NCBI GenBank assembly: GCA_903920405.1
Contig: CAIXMC010000220.1
Location: 1 to 12,277 of the forward strand
Length of the DNA: 12,277 nt
Direction of reading: 5' to 3'
Source: an uncultured beta proteobacterium
GTDB taxonomy: Bacteria; Pseudomonadota; Gammaproteobacteria; Burkholderiales; Burkholderiaceae_C
The position numbers were made by a program, and so were the translations under genes. Shown piece by piece: positions 1 through 6,426 of this stretch. Position 1 is the first letter of the stretch. The number at the start of each line of letters is the position of its first letter. The notes under the pieces are model-generated. The model searched no databases. It saw only the letters and a list, made by a program, of their open reading frames with translations, and was not told where the DNA came from.

Positions 1-222
1 GGCATGTTAAGCGGCCTCAACATTGAAGCCACCGTGCGCCTGGCGCAAGCCTTGACTATTCCCGTCATTGCCTCAGGCGGACTGTCTTGCATGGCCGACA
101 TTGAAGCCCTGTGTTCTGTGGAAGATGAAGGCATTGAGGGCGTGATTTGCGGTCGCGCCATTTACAGTGGCGAGCTTGATTTTGAGGCAGCGTTGATAAG
201 GGCTGAGGCGTTGAATGGGTAA
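1..222 (+). CDS. hisA: HisA C-terminus (phosphoribosylformimino-5-aminoimidazole carboxamide ribotide isomerase), 5' truncated by window edge
   Basis: The frame is open from base 1 ([12 protein letters not shown]...) and stops with TAA at 220-222, giving the last 73 residues of a (beta/alpha)8-barrel histidine enzyme. Seen directly: [11 protein letters not shown], the phosphate-binding turn PVIASGGL, and [22 protein letters not shown], the usual HisA ending. HisA isomerises ProFAR to PRFAR in the cytoplasm, the step before HisF/HisH. The call is HisA rather than the homologous HisF because of the GRAIYxGxLDF C-terminus, and because a complete hisF lies downstream. In related bacteria hisA and hisF are normally adjacent; here about 975 bp separates them. 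The start lies outside the window. Confidence 0.95.
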   Translation, partial: GMLSGLNIEATVRLAQALTIPVIASGGLSCMADIEALCSVEDEGIEGVICGRAIYSGELDFEAALIRAEALNG

Positions 223-252
223 GCAATAACTGACATTGTTATCGCACAAGCC

Positions 253-771
253 ATGAGTCACCCCCATTGCCCAAAATCAACGATAGAAAACGCCTTGTCC
301 TCGGTCTATATTGAAACATCCATTGTGAGCTACCTGTCTGCGCGTGACAGTAGTTCCTTGTTGGGTGCTGCTCACCAGTTGGTGACGCGCAAGTGGTGGA
401 CACGTCGCCATCTTTATCACTGCTTTATTTCTGATATCGTCATTCGGGAATGTCGGGCAGGAGATTCTTCGGCAGCACTTCGCAGGTTGGATGCGGTGAG
501 AGAATTTTCATCATTGGCTATCAATGACAATGCCATCGATATTGCAGAAATTCTGCTGACTCAAGGCATTGTCCCCAAAAAGGCCGCTGATGATGCCTTG
601 CATGTTGCCATTGCAACCACCCACGGCATGGATTTCATACTGACATGGAATTGCCGCCACATTGCCAATCCCATCATTCAAGCACGCATTGCCGCATATC
701 TTGAAACGATTGGTTTGCAGCTTCCCTTCGTTTGTACACCTGAAGAACTGTTAGGAGAACAGGATGATTGA
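253..771 (+). CDS. PIN-domain protein, VapC-like putative toxin nuclease
   Basis: A 172-residue protein resembling the single-domain PIN (VapC-type) family that carries the motif VYIETSIVSYL. PIN proteins are Mg2+-dependent RNases, often toxins paired with a neighbouring antitoxin. Visible candidate acidic residues are E21 (YIETS, where classical PIN domains have Asp), E66 (IREC) and D114 (DDALHVAIA), followed by TWNCRHIAN with N133 near the fourth acidic position. The C-terminus VCTPEELL is typical of this subfamily. The ATG at 253 has no clear Shine-Dalgarno and adds about 17 residues before the conserved VYIETS; a TTG at 295 would give a more family-like start. The gene begins 30 nt after hisA and overlaps the next gene by 8 nt, so the pair is probably co-translated. 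Toxicity is inferred, not shown. Confidence 0.8.
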   Translation: MSHPHCPKSTIENALSSVYIETSIVSYLSARDSSSLLGAAHQLVTRKWWTRRHLYHCFISDIVIRECRAGDSSAALRRLDAVREFSSLAINDNAIDIAEILLTQGIVPKKAADDALHVAIATTHGMDFILTWNCRHIANPIIQARIAAYLETIGLQLPFVCTPEELLGEQDD

Positions 772-982
772 TGAAATTTTGCTCGAAGTGATAGCCGTCA
801 AAGAAGCATTGGCAGAACAATCTAACTATGACATTCGGCGACTGGCAAAGGAAGTGCGTCAGTCTGAAATTGAAACGGCATTGCAGGGATGGCATCATGT
901 TCAGACACCCGCAACACCCTTGCCCTTCTCTGCATTCCAGGTCACTCGCTTTGCCAAACGCCCAGGATTTATCAAACAATAA
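764..982 (+). CDS. Small partner protein of the PIN gene, putative antitoxin
   Basis: A 72-residue protein starting inside the 3' end of the PIN gene. An AGGAGA sequence at 753-758 lies 5 nt before ATG 764, the clearest ribosome-binding site in this part of the window. The N-terminal half (IDEILLEVIAVKEALAEQSNYDIRRLAKEVRQ) looks helical and resembles the short, poorly named proteins that accompany this PIN subfamily, which often show an EVR/VKE...NYDI/NHDL pattern. The C-terminal half is Pro- and Phe-rich (TPATPLPFSAF) and I do not recognise it. No ribbon-helix-helix or AbrB DNA-binding domain is visible. The antitoxin role is inferred from overlap, size and position only. The order, toxin first, is the reverse of most VapBC pairs. 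Confidence 0.65.
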   Translation: MIDEILLEVIAVKEALAEQSNYDIRRLAKEVRQSEIETALQGWHHVQTPATPLPFSAFQVTRFAKRPGFIKQ

Positions 983-1033
983 CGGTTGCTTTGTTGCCTG
1001 CCCCTATTGGTTTTAAATATATTTTCAAAATTC

Positions 1034-1179
1034 AGGATATGGTCAACAATAAGTTGTGCATTTGGCCGTCAGAGTTAAAGATGCAATGCTAGGCGCAAAT
1101 CGCGCAGTGTGGCCTAGCCACGACGCAGTGCGCCCAAATCTGACGAGCCAAATGCGGAACTTATTATTGACCATATCCT
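1034..1179. mobile_element. 146-bp MITE-like element with about 41-bp inverted terminal repeats
   Basis: The left arm (1034-1073, beginning AGGATATGGTCAACAATAAG) matches the reverse complement of the right arm (1139-1179) at about 37 of 41 aligned positions, with one 1-nt gap. The centre carries a small palindrome, GTGGC-CTA-GCCAC (1109-1121). There is no room for a transposase, so this looks like a non-autonomous element. A second copy of the left 57 nt occurs at 5433-5489, showing that the sequence is dispersed. No convincing target-site duplication is visible. The element lies between the PIN-partner gene and hisF and ends 18 nt before the hisF start codon, so it occupies the whole 5' region of hisF. 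Confidence 0.8.
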
Positions 1180-1197
1180 AAGTCTATTGAGTGAGTT

Positions 1198-1965
1198 ATG
1201 TTAGCCAAACGCATCATTCCCTGCCTTGACGTAACCCATGGCCGCGTGGTCAAAGGTGTTAATTTTGTGCAACTGCAAGATGCCGGTGACCCCGTGGAAA
1301 TTGCCGCACGTTACAACGACCAAGGCGCAGACGAACTCACTTTTCTAGACATTACAGCCACCAGCGATGAGCGCGATGTTATTTTGCACATCATCGAAGC
1401 GGTGGCCAGCCAAGTGTTTATTCCGCTCACAGTAGGAGGTGGTGTTCGCACGGTGAATGATGTTCGCCGGCTGCTCAACGCTGGTGCAGACAAAATCAGC
1501 TTTAACTCTGCTGCCATTGCCAACCCCTCTGTCATACAGGAGGCTTCACGCAAATATGGCGCGCAGTGCATTGTGGTCGCCATTGATGCCAAACGCAGAC
1601 AAGGTGTAGCCAGAGACAGTTGGGATGTCTATAGCCACGGAGGGCGCAAAAACACAGGCCTTGATGCTGTGGCCTGGGCGGTTCAAATGGTCAGCTATGG
1701 CGCAGGTGAAATTTTGCTCACCAGCATGGACCAAGATGGCACCAAAGCAGGGTTTGATCTGGCGCTCACCCGCGCTGTGAGTGAAGCAGTCAGTGTGCCG
1801 GTGATTGCCTCAGGCGGCGTAGGCACGCTCGACCATCTGGCCGACGGCATTCAAAAAGGCGGCGCTGATGCCGTACTGGCTGCCAGCATTTTTCACTATG
1901 GCGAGTTCACCGTAGCCCAGGCCAAAGCCCGCATGGCCGAGCGTGGCATACCGGTTCGTTTGTAA
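1198..1965 (+). CDS. hisF: Imidazole glycerol phosphate synthase cyclase subunit HisF
   Basis: Complete 255-residue (beta/alpha)8-barrel protein of normal family length. HisF pairs with the glutaminase HisH and converts PRFAR plus ammonia to imidazole glycerol phosphate and AICAR, linking histidine and purine synthesis. Both catalytic aspartates are present: D11 in [15 protein letters not shown] and D130 in [11 protein letters not shown]. The phosphate-binding loops LTVGGGVRT (78-86) and PVIASGGVG are intact. The ATG at 1198 gives the standard N-terminus [11 protein letters not shown]; only a weak GAGTGA precedes it. No hisI or hisE follows: the next gene is convergent, so the his cluster ends here. 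The MITE-like element immediately upstream and the TA-like pair beyond it separate hisF from hisA, so hisF expression may depend on read-through or on sequence supplied by the insertion. Confidence 0.98.
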   Translation: MLAKRIIPCLDVTHGRVVKGVNFVQLQDAGDPVEIAARYNDQGADELTFLDITATSDERDVILHIIEAVASQVFIPLTVGGGVRTVNDVRRLLNAGADKISFNSAAIANPSVIQEASRKYGAQCIVVAIDAKRRQGVARDSWDVYSHGGRKNTGLDAVAWAVQMVSYGAGEILLTSMDQDGTKAGFDLALTRAVSEAVSVPVIASGGVGTLDHLADGIQKGGADAVLAASIFHYGEFTVAQAKARMAERGIPVRL

Positions 1966-1988
1966 GCCTTTTAGGCCTCTAACGCACG

Positions 1989-2064
1989 CCAGTATTGCGT
2001 AGTTAGCTACTACAACAATAGCAAATTAGATATCTTATGCTTACCAGTATTGCGTCAGTAGCTA
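1989..2064. repeat. Two copies of a 21-nt imperfect direct repeat
   Basis: CCAGTATTGCGTAGTTAGCTA (1989-2009) recurs as CCAGTATTGCGTCAGTAGCTA (2044-2064), with a 55-nt offset between copies. The second copy runs into the stop codon of waaF on the minus strand (2062-2064). The repeats fill most of the 96-bp gap between the convergent hisF and waaF genes. No strong T-tailed terminator hairpin is visible there. Confidence 0.6.
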
Positions 2065-3069
2065 TAACCATTGAAGCACCGAAGTAGCACTGATGTCGTT
2101 CAGGCATCTTGTGTGGCCTAGCGGGCAGATGCGCTGAAAACAGGGTGCGCAATCCAGGGGTGGGTGATAAGTGGCATCGTTCTTGAGCCACAACACGTGG
2201 GCGTTCGCATTCAGTGGTGGCGTGTGCAGCGGGCTGCTTGAGCCAAAAATGGCCACCTGTGGCACGCCCAGGCCTGCGGCGATGTGCATCAGACCTGAGT
2301 CATTGCTGACGATGGCTTTGCAAGCGCTGACCACACACATCGCTTGCATGAGAGATGTTTTGCCAGCCAGATTGATCCGAAGATGTGTGTTCTTGCCACA
2401 GATGCGTGCGATGTTGGAACATAAACCGGACTCTTTGCCAGAGCCTAGCAATACCACGGGTGCATTGAGTTGGCTGGCCAGTGCAGCAAAGTGGTGGATG
2501 GGCCAGCGCTTGGCGTCTCCATATTCAGAACCCGGTGCGAATACATAGTAGTTGCCATAAGACAACCCGAACTGATCAAGGGTGGCACGGACATCAGTGG
2601 ATGCCAACTGCAATTGAGGCGGGTCATGCTTAACATCATGGCCACAGAGGGCAGCATAAAACGCCACCATGGGCAGTTGCTGGCGACTCGACGGGTTTTT
2701 CAGGCGGTAAGTGAGCAGACCCCAGCGCATTTCACCAAAATAACCCACACGTTTGGGAATGCCTGCAAAAAAAGGCAACAATGCACTTTTGAAAGAATTG
2801 GGGCAGATGTAGGCTATCTCAAACTGCCCATGTATCTGCGTGGCCAGACGGCGACGTTCTCGCAGGTGCAAGCCACCATGCGCAAAGGGAAATTCAATGA
2901 TGTCTGCCACATGCGGCATGGCACGGTAAACAGGGGCCACCCAAGGCAGCGCCCCTACGGTCAGACGCTCACCGCGTGAATTAAGTTGGCGCAAAAAGGG
3001 TTCGGTCATCACGGCATCGCCAATCCACTGCGGGGCGATGACAAGGCTTTGACACCCATAACCTGACAT
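2062..3069 (-). CDS. waaF: ADP-heptose:LPS heptosyltransferase II (glycosyltransferase family 9)
   Basis: A 335-residue GT-B fold enzyme, slightly shorter than the usual 340-350. WaaF adds the second L-glycero-D-manno-heptose to the LPS inner core at the cytoplasmic face of the inner membrane. Visible motifs: N-terminal LVIAPQWIGDAVMTEPFL (9-26); PNSFKSALLPFFAGIPKRVGY (90-110 region) with GEMRWGLLT; donor-site SEYGDAKRWP (181-190); and NDSGLMHIAAGLGVPQVAIFGSSSP (256-280 region). The C-terminus has four cysteines (C307, C310, C315, C322) in CAPCFQRICPLGHTRC, typical of WaaF and not of WaaC. It starts 3 nt after the zf-CHCC gene stops, so it is the last gene of a minus-strand ilvE / zf-CHCC / waaF operon. 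No good Shine-Dalgarno precedes ATG 3069, suggesting coupling to the upstream gene. Confidence 0.93.
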   Translation of the reverse strand: MSGYGCQSLVIAPQWIGDAVMTEPFLRQLNSRGERLTVGALPWVAPVYRAMPHVADIIEFPFAHGGLHLRERRRLATQIHGQFEIAYICPNSFKSALLPFFAGIPKRVGYFGEMRWGLLTYRLKNPSSRQQLPMVAFYAALCGHDVKHDPPQLQLASTDVRATLDQFGLSYGNYYVFAPGSEYGDAKRWPIHHFAALASQLNAPVVLLGSGKESGLCSNIARICGKNTHLRINLAGKTSLMQAMCVVSACKAIVSNDSGLMHIAAGLGVPQVAIFGSSSPLHTPPLNANAHVLWLKNDATYHPPLDCAPCFQRICPLGHTRCLNDISATSVLQWL

Positions 3070-3072
3070 AAA

Positions 3073-3291
3073 TTAAAAATTAAGAATAAATTTTTTGGTT
3101 TTGAATTGTGTTTTAAGTTTATAGACTGTGCCGCAATAAGGGCACTGGGCACCGTCTTTGTTGCTCAAAACATCCAAAGAGACCCTGGGGTGGGTGTTCC
3201 AGAGTTTCATGTCGGCCAAGGGGTTGGGGCAGAGGATACAGCCCTGGGTGTTCAGGTCTGATAAAAAAAGTTCAAATTTTGCGTTTCTCAT
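3073..3291 (-). CDS. Small zf-CHCC zinc-binding domain protein
   Basis: A 72-residue protein from ATG 3291 (MRNAKFELFLSDLN) with the CHCC zinc-finger pattern: C21 in CPNPLADMKLWNTHPRVSLDV, H34 in NTHPRV, and C50/C53 in CPYCGTVYKL. This PF10276-type family includes the mitochondrial complex I subunit NDUFS6; in proteobacteria small versions are common between ilvE and waaF. The exact bacterial role is not established. An in-frame ATG at 3345 overlaps the ilvE stop (TGATG) and would add 18 residues. I prefer 3291 because the family starts near there and a GAGGT lies about ten bases upstream, but the longer form is possible. The C-terminus is unusually Lys/Phe-rich (QFKTKKFILNF). An extra Cys (CILC) precedes the first ligand. 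Confidence 0.85.
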   Translation of the reverse strand: MRNAKFELFLSDLNTQGCILCPNPLADMKLWNTHPRVSLDVLSNKDGAQCPYCGTVYKLKTQFKTKKFILNF

Positions 3292-3344
3292 CAATATTTT
3301 AACCTCATAAAAGGGCAAGTCATGGCACGATTTTTGGTGTGTCA

Positions 3345-4301
3345 TCAGACTTTTGTGAGCCAGTGGGCATATTTGAGGTTGCGGTGATTGACAATGTCAA
3401 AAAATGCGTTCTGGATTTTCTCGGTGATGGGGCCACGGCTGCCCACATAGCCCGCCTTGCCCAGTTCAATGCGGTCCAGCTCACGAATGGGAGTGATTTC
3501 GGCGGCAGTACCGGTGAAAAAGGCTTCATCAGCAATATAAATCTCGTCACGGGTGATACGCTTTTGCACCACTTCAACCCCTAGGTCTTGACAAATGTGC
3601 AGCACGGTATTGCGGGTAATGCCGTTCAGCGCCCCAGCAGACAAGTCAGGTGTATAGACCACGCCATCTTTGACCATGAACAGGTTTTCGCCAGAGCCTT
3701 CAGAGACAAAGCCGTTGGCATCGAGCAACATGGCCTCGTCGTAGCCGTCGTCAAGAGCTTCCATATTGGCCAAAATGGAGTTGGTGTAATTGCTGACGGC
3801 CTTGGCCTGTGTCATGGTGATGTTGACATGGTGGCGGGTGTAACTGGAAATTTTGACCCGAATACCGCGTGTCAAACCTTCATCGCCCAAATAAGCCCCC
3901 CAGGACCAAGCGGCCACCATCAGGTGAATGGTATTGCCTTTGGGACTGATGCCCAGTTTGCGGCTGCCAATCCAGCTCAAAGGCCGCAGGTAGCACGATT
4001 CAAGCTGGTTGGCACGCACCACGGTTATTTGTGCCTCCATGATGTCATCGAATGTAAATGGAATTTTCATTCGCAAAATTTTGGCGCTGTTCAAAAGGCG
4101 CTGAGTGTGGTCTTGCAACCTGAAAATTGCCGTGCCCTCATCCGATTTGTAAGCACGAACCCCCTCAAAAACACCGCAGCCATAATGCAGGGTGTGGGTC
4201 AGCACATGAATATTGGCATCTCGCCAATCCACCAATTGGCCATCCATCCAGATTTTTCCATCACGATCAGACAGGGCAGAAGAGGGCAAGGGAAGGGACA
4301 T
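3345..4301 (-). CDS. ilvE: Branched-chain amino acid aminotransferase (fold-type IV PLP enzyme)
   Basis: A 318-residue protein, close to the usual 305-310. IlvE reversibly transfers the amino group between glutamate and the keto acids of leucine, isoleucine and valine in the cytoplasm. Seen: GKIWMDGQLVDWRDA (15-29), LHYGCGVFEGVRAY (38-51), the PLP-binding lysine K167 in MTQAKAVSNYTNS, GYDEAMLLDANGFVSEGSGENLF, GITRNTVL, and FFTGTAAEITPI near the C-terminus. These favour IlvE over D-amino acid transaminase. It is the first gene of the minus-strand cluster with zf-CHCC and waaF and is divergent from dusA across 127 bp. Its stop codon TGA overlaps an in-frame ATG of the downstream zf-CHCC gene. 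No clear Shine-Dalgarno precedes ATG 4301. Confidence 0.97.
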   Translation of the reverse strand: MSLPLPSSALSDRDGKIWMDGQLVDWRDANIHVLTHTLHYGCGVFEGVRAYKSDEGTAIFRLQDHTQRLLNSAKILRMKIPFTFDDIMEAQITVVRANQLESCYLRPLSWIGSRKLGISPKGNTIHLMVAAWSWGAYLGDEGLTRGIRVKISSYTRHHVNITMTQAKAVSNYTNSILANMEALDDGYDEAMLLDANGFVSEGSGENLFMVKDGVVYTPDLSAGALNGITRNTVLHICQDLGVEVVQKRITRDEIYIADEAFFTGTAAEITPIRELDRIELGKAGYVGSRGPITEKIQNAFFDIVNHRNLKYAHWLTKV

Positions 4302-4386
4302 GACGTGGTTCTTTCAGAGGAGAGTGCGGTTTAAAACTGGGGAAAAATTGTGTACGCAGGTTCGAGCAGATAGTGTGGTATGCGTA

Positions 4387-4404
4387 GGTCTATGATGATA
4401 GACC
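4387..4404 (+). other. Perfect hairpin in the dusA leader
   Basis: GGTCTAT (4387-4393) pairs with ATAGACC (4398-4404) around a GATG loop, 24 nt before the dusA start. It is followed by AAACCCTTTT, too T-poor for a confident terminator. It could be a leader-RNA stem, an operator half-site pair or chance. It sits in the 127-bp divergent region 4302-4428, in which I see no convincing sigma-70 promoter. Confidence 0.4.
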
Positions 4405-4428
4405 AAACCCTTTTAGAAAAACCCAATA

Positions 4429-5451
4429 ATGCTCCATCACACCCTCTGTATTGCACCCATGTTGAATCTTACGGATCGTCATTGCAGATATTTTCATCGC
4501 CTGCTCACGCATCATGCACTGCTCTACACCGAGATGGTCACGACCGGATCGCTGATTCATGGTGATGCGGCTCGTTATTTGCACCATCACAAGCAGGAAC
4601 ACCCAGTGGCACTGCAACTCGGTGGCAGTGACTGCGCAGAGTTGGCACAGTGTGCCCGTTTGGCCGAGCAATGGGCTTATGTGGAAGTCAATTTGAATTG
4701 CGGTTGTCCAAGTGAGCAGGTGCAGCGTGGCGCTTTTGGGGCATGCCTGATGAAAGAGCCGCATCAGGTGGCCGATTGCGTTAAAGCCATGCGAGATGCC
4801 GTGGCCATTGATGTCACAGTCAAGCACCGTATTGGCATTGACAAAATAGAAAGTTATGATTTTGTTAGAGATTTTGTGGGAACAATCAGCTTGGCCGGTT
4901 GCAACACTTTCATTGTTCATGCCCGCAACGCCTGGTTGCAGGGATTGAGTCCCAAAGAAAACCGCGAAGTTCCTCCTTTGCGTTATGAACAGGTCTATCG
5001 TTTGAAAAAAGATTTTCCCCATCTTCAGATCGTGATCAATGGGGGTGTATGCACAACCGATCAAATTCATGGCCATCTGCAACAGGTCGATGGTGTGATG
5101 GTGGGACGCGAGGCCTACGACAACCCCTGGTGGTTAAGCGGTTGGGACGCCACATTTTTTGGTTCACAAGAACAGCGTTCAAACCCCATGACCCGTGAAT
5201 GTGTAGAGCAACAGATGGTGGCTTACATGATTGAAGAATCAGCCCATCGCGGCACAGTCTGGCCTTTCATTGCCCGTCATATGTTGGGGCTGCGCCACAA
5301 ACTGCCGGGTGCGAGGCGCTGGCGACAGGTCTGGAGCGACCACACGCTCAAAAACATGTCGCCCGAGCTTGTCATGCAGATGGCGCACAGGTGGCCTGAT
5401 GGGCCATGTGTGGGGGAAACGGCTTCCCACTTAGGATATGGTCAACAATAA
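4429..5451 (+). CDS. dusA: tRNA-dihydrouridine synthase A
   Basis: A 340-residue FMN-dependent TIM-barrel enzyme that reduces uridines in the D-loop of tRNA (positions 20/20a for the DusA subgroup). Seen: APMLNLTDRHCRYFHRLL (9-26), LLYTEMVTTGSLIHGD (31-46), HPVALQLGGSD (58-68), NLNCGCPSEQVQ with the catalytic-type C93, VTVKHRIGID with K132, FIVHARNAWLQGLSPKENREVPPL with H164, and DGVMVGREAYDNPWW. The LLYTEMVTTG and SPKENREVPPL blocks point to DusA rather than DusB or DusC. C91 is an additional cysteine where many homologues have V. The last six codons and the TAA stop fall within the half MITE at 5433-5489, so the native C-terminus (GYGQQ) was probably replaced by repeat-derived residues. No strong Shine-Dalgarno is visible before ATG 4429. 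Confidence 0.96.
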   Translation: MLHHTLCIAPMLNLTDRHCRYFHRLLTHHALLYTEMVTTGSLIHGDAARYLHHHKQEHPVALQLGGSDCAELAQCARLAEQWAYVEVNLNCGCPSEQVQRGAFGACLMKEPHQVADCVKAMRDAVAIDVTVKHRIGIDKIESYDFVRDFVGTISLAGCNTFIVHARNAWLQGLSPKENREVPPLRYEQVYRLKKDFPHLQIVINGGVCTTDQIHGHLQQVDGVMVGREAYDNPWWLSGWDATFFGSQEQRSNPMTRECVEQQMVAYMIEESAHRGTVWPFIARHMLGLRHKLPGARRWRQVWSDHTLKNMSPELVMQMAHRWPDGPCVGETASHLGYGQQ

Positions 5452-5489
5452 GTTTTGCATTTGGCTCGTCAGAGTTAAAGATGCAATGC
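5433..5489 (+). repeat. Solo left arm of the MITE-like element, overlapping the dusA stop
   Basis: These 57 nt match 1034-1089 nearly perfectly (one substitution, one extra T), beginning AGGATATGGTCAACAATAAG. Homology stops sharply at AATGC (5489). The central palindrome and right arm of the full copy are absent, so this is a half element left by deletion or partial insertion. The flank TTAGG resembles the right end of the full copy read in reverse (CTTAGG). The first 19 nt form the end of the dusA reading frame. Confidence 0.8.
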
Positions 5490-5523
5490 CAGAAAAATTT
5501 TCAAAATTATCGGCGACCGTCTC

Positions 5524-5550
5524 ATTTTATGGGAATTTTTCCCATAAAAT
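5524..5550. promoter_or_regulatory. Perfect 27-bp palindrome, candidate operator of the DUF6502-DUF5666 operon
   Basis: ATTTTATGGGAA (5524-5535) and TTCCCATAAAAT (5539-5550) are exact inverted 12-mers around TTT, ending 9 nt before ATG 5560. It is AT-rich with a GGG/CCC core and no following T-tract, so it looks like a protein-binding site rather than a terminator. TAAAAT (5545-5550) could serve as a -10 box, though no good -35 is visible. Autoregulation by the DUF6502 product is inference. Confidence 0.55.
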
Positions 5551-5559
5551 AACGTCACC

Positions 5560-6426
5560 ATGTCGTCCAACACATCATTTGACAACCAATTCCCTGTTCT
5601 CGGTGCCGTACTGCGTACGATGGCACCGCTGGTGCGTTGGCTGGTGCGATCTGGCGTGGGTTACACAGAATTTGCTTCAGCGATCAAGCCTATTTTTCTT
5701 GTAGAAGCGCGCAGCGAGGCTGTACGTACTGGTGGAAAAACCACAGACTCAGCTTTGAGCCTGCTCTCAGGATTGCATCGAAAAGACGTTCGTCATGCTG
5801 CTCTTGATACAGTCACAAGCAGTTCAAACCATTTGGTGACTCGGCCAAGCCTGCCCTCTCAAGTAGTGGCACGCTGGGTGGCATCGGACTTGCCAGATAC
5901 CTTAAGCCTCTTTGGCGAACCATCGTTTGAAACTTTGGTGAAGTCCATCTCTTGTGATTTGCATCCCCGTGCGGTTCAGCACGAACTGGCACGACTCGGT
6001 GTGGTCTGCGTCACAGATGACTCTATAGCGCTGGTGCGCCGTGCCTTCACGCCTGACCCTTCCAAAAACGAGAGCCATCAGTTGCTGGCTGACAACGTTG
6101 CAGATCATTTGTCCGCTGGTGTTCATAACCTGACTGAGGGTGTGCAGCGCAAATACCTGGAGCAAAGTGTGTTTGCAGATGGCTTGTGTGCCAATTCGGT
6201 CAAATCACTGGAGCAGCTTGCCAACCAGCTCTGGAAAGACGTGATGACGTGCGTTGTGAAGGCTGCCGTTCCCCTGTGCGAACACGACGAACCGCTTGGA
6301 GGAACTCAGCGTTTGCGATTGGGCATGTTTTGTTATGCAGAACCTATGGCCGACTTGTCCTTCAAGACAAGCTCGCTGCCTGCAACACAGCAGACCAACA
6401 CCCAAAAACAGGAACCAAAAAAATGA
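5560..6426 (+). CDS. DUF6502-family protein, putative helical DNA-binding regulator
   Basis: A 288-residue soluble protein with no signal peptide or membrane segment. The N-terminal part, PLVRWLVRSGVGYTEFASAI (23-42), followed by TDSALSLLSGLHRKDVR (62-78), is the hallmark of DUF6502 proteins. The region looks like a helical, helix-turn-helix-type fold, with GLHRKDV as a plausible recognition or turn element. The rest is mainly helical; its last residues (ATQQTNTQKQEPKK) are polar and probably disordered. No enzymatic motif is visible. The stop TGA overlaps the ATG of the following DUF5666 gene by 4 nt (ATGA at 6423-6426), indicating tight coupling. A perfect palindrome ends 9 nt before the start codon and no Shine-Dalgarno is visible, so the mRNA may have a very short leader. 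Function is unknown; a regulatory role is suggested by fold appearance and context only. Confidence 0.8.
   Translation: MSSNTSFDNQFPVLGAVLRTMAPLVRWLVRSGVGYTEFASAIKPIFLVEARSEAVRTGGKTTDSALSLLSGLHRKDVRHAALDTVTSSSNHLVTRPSLPSQVVARWVASDLPDTLSLFGEPSFETLVKSISCDLHPRAVQHELARLGVVCVTDDSIALVRRAFTPDPSKNESHQLLADNVADHLSAGVHNLTEGVQRKYLEQSVFADGLCANSVKSLEQLANQLWKDVMTCVVKAAVPLCEHDEPLGGTQRLRLGMFCYAEPMADLSFKTSSLPATQQTNTQKQEPKK

Noticed and set aside
889..1092. 67-codon open frame running into the MITE left arm
   Set aside because: It overlaps the PIN partner gene in another frame and its end is repeat sequence; no family is recognisable.
2470..2979. 169-codon open frame on the plus strand
   Set aside because: It is antisense to waaF, which has clear family motifs.
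3588..4334. 248-codon open frame on the plus strand
   Set aside because: It lies antisense to ilvE, whose catalytic motifs are all intact; the product resembles no family I recognise.
4390..5082. 230-codon open frame on the minus strand
   Set aside because: It is antisense to the well-conserved dusA and reads as a shadow frame.
1021..5508. Shared 12-mer ATTTTCAAAATT next to both MITE copies (1021-1032 and 5497-5508)
   Set aside because: It lies on opposite sides of the repeat in the two copies and is low-complexity, so chance is the simpler explanation.
6186..6422. Upstream extension of the first DUF5666 frame
   Set aside because: It overlaps the DUF6502 gene out of frame and would bury the lipoprotein signal peptide; ATG 6423 is the natural start.
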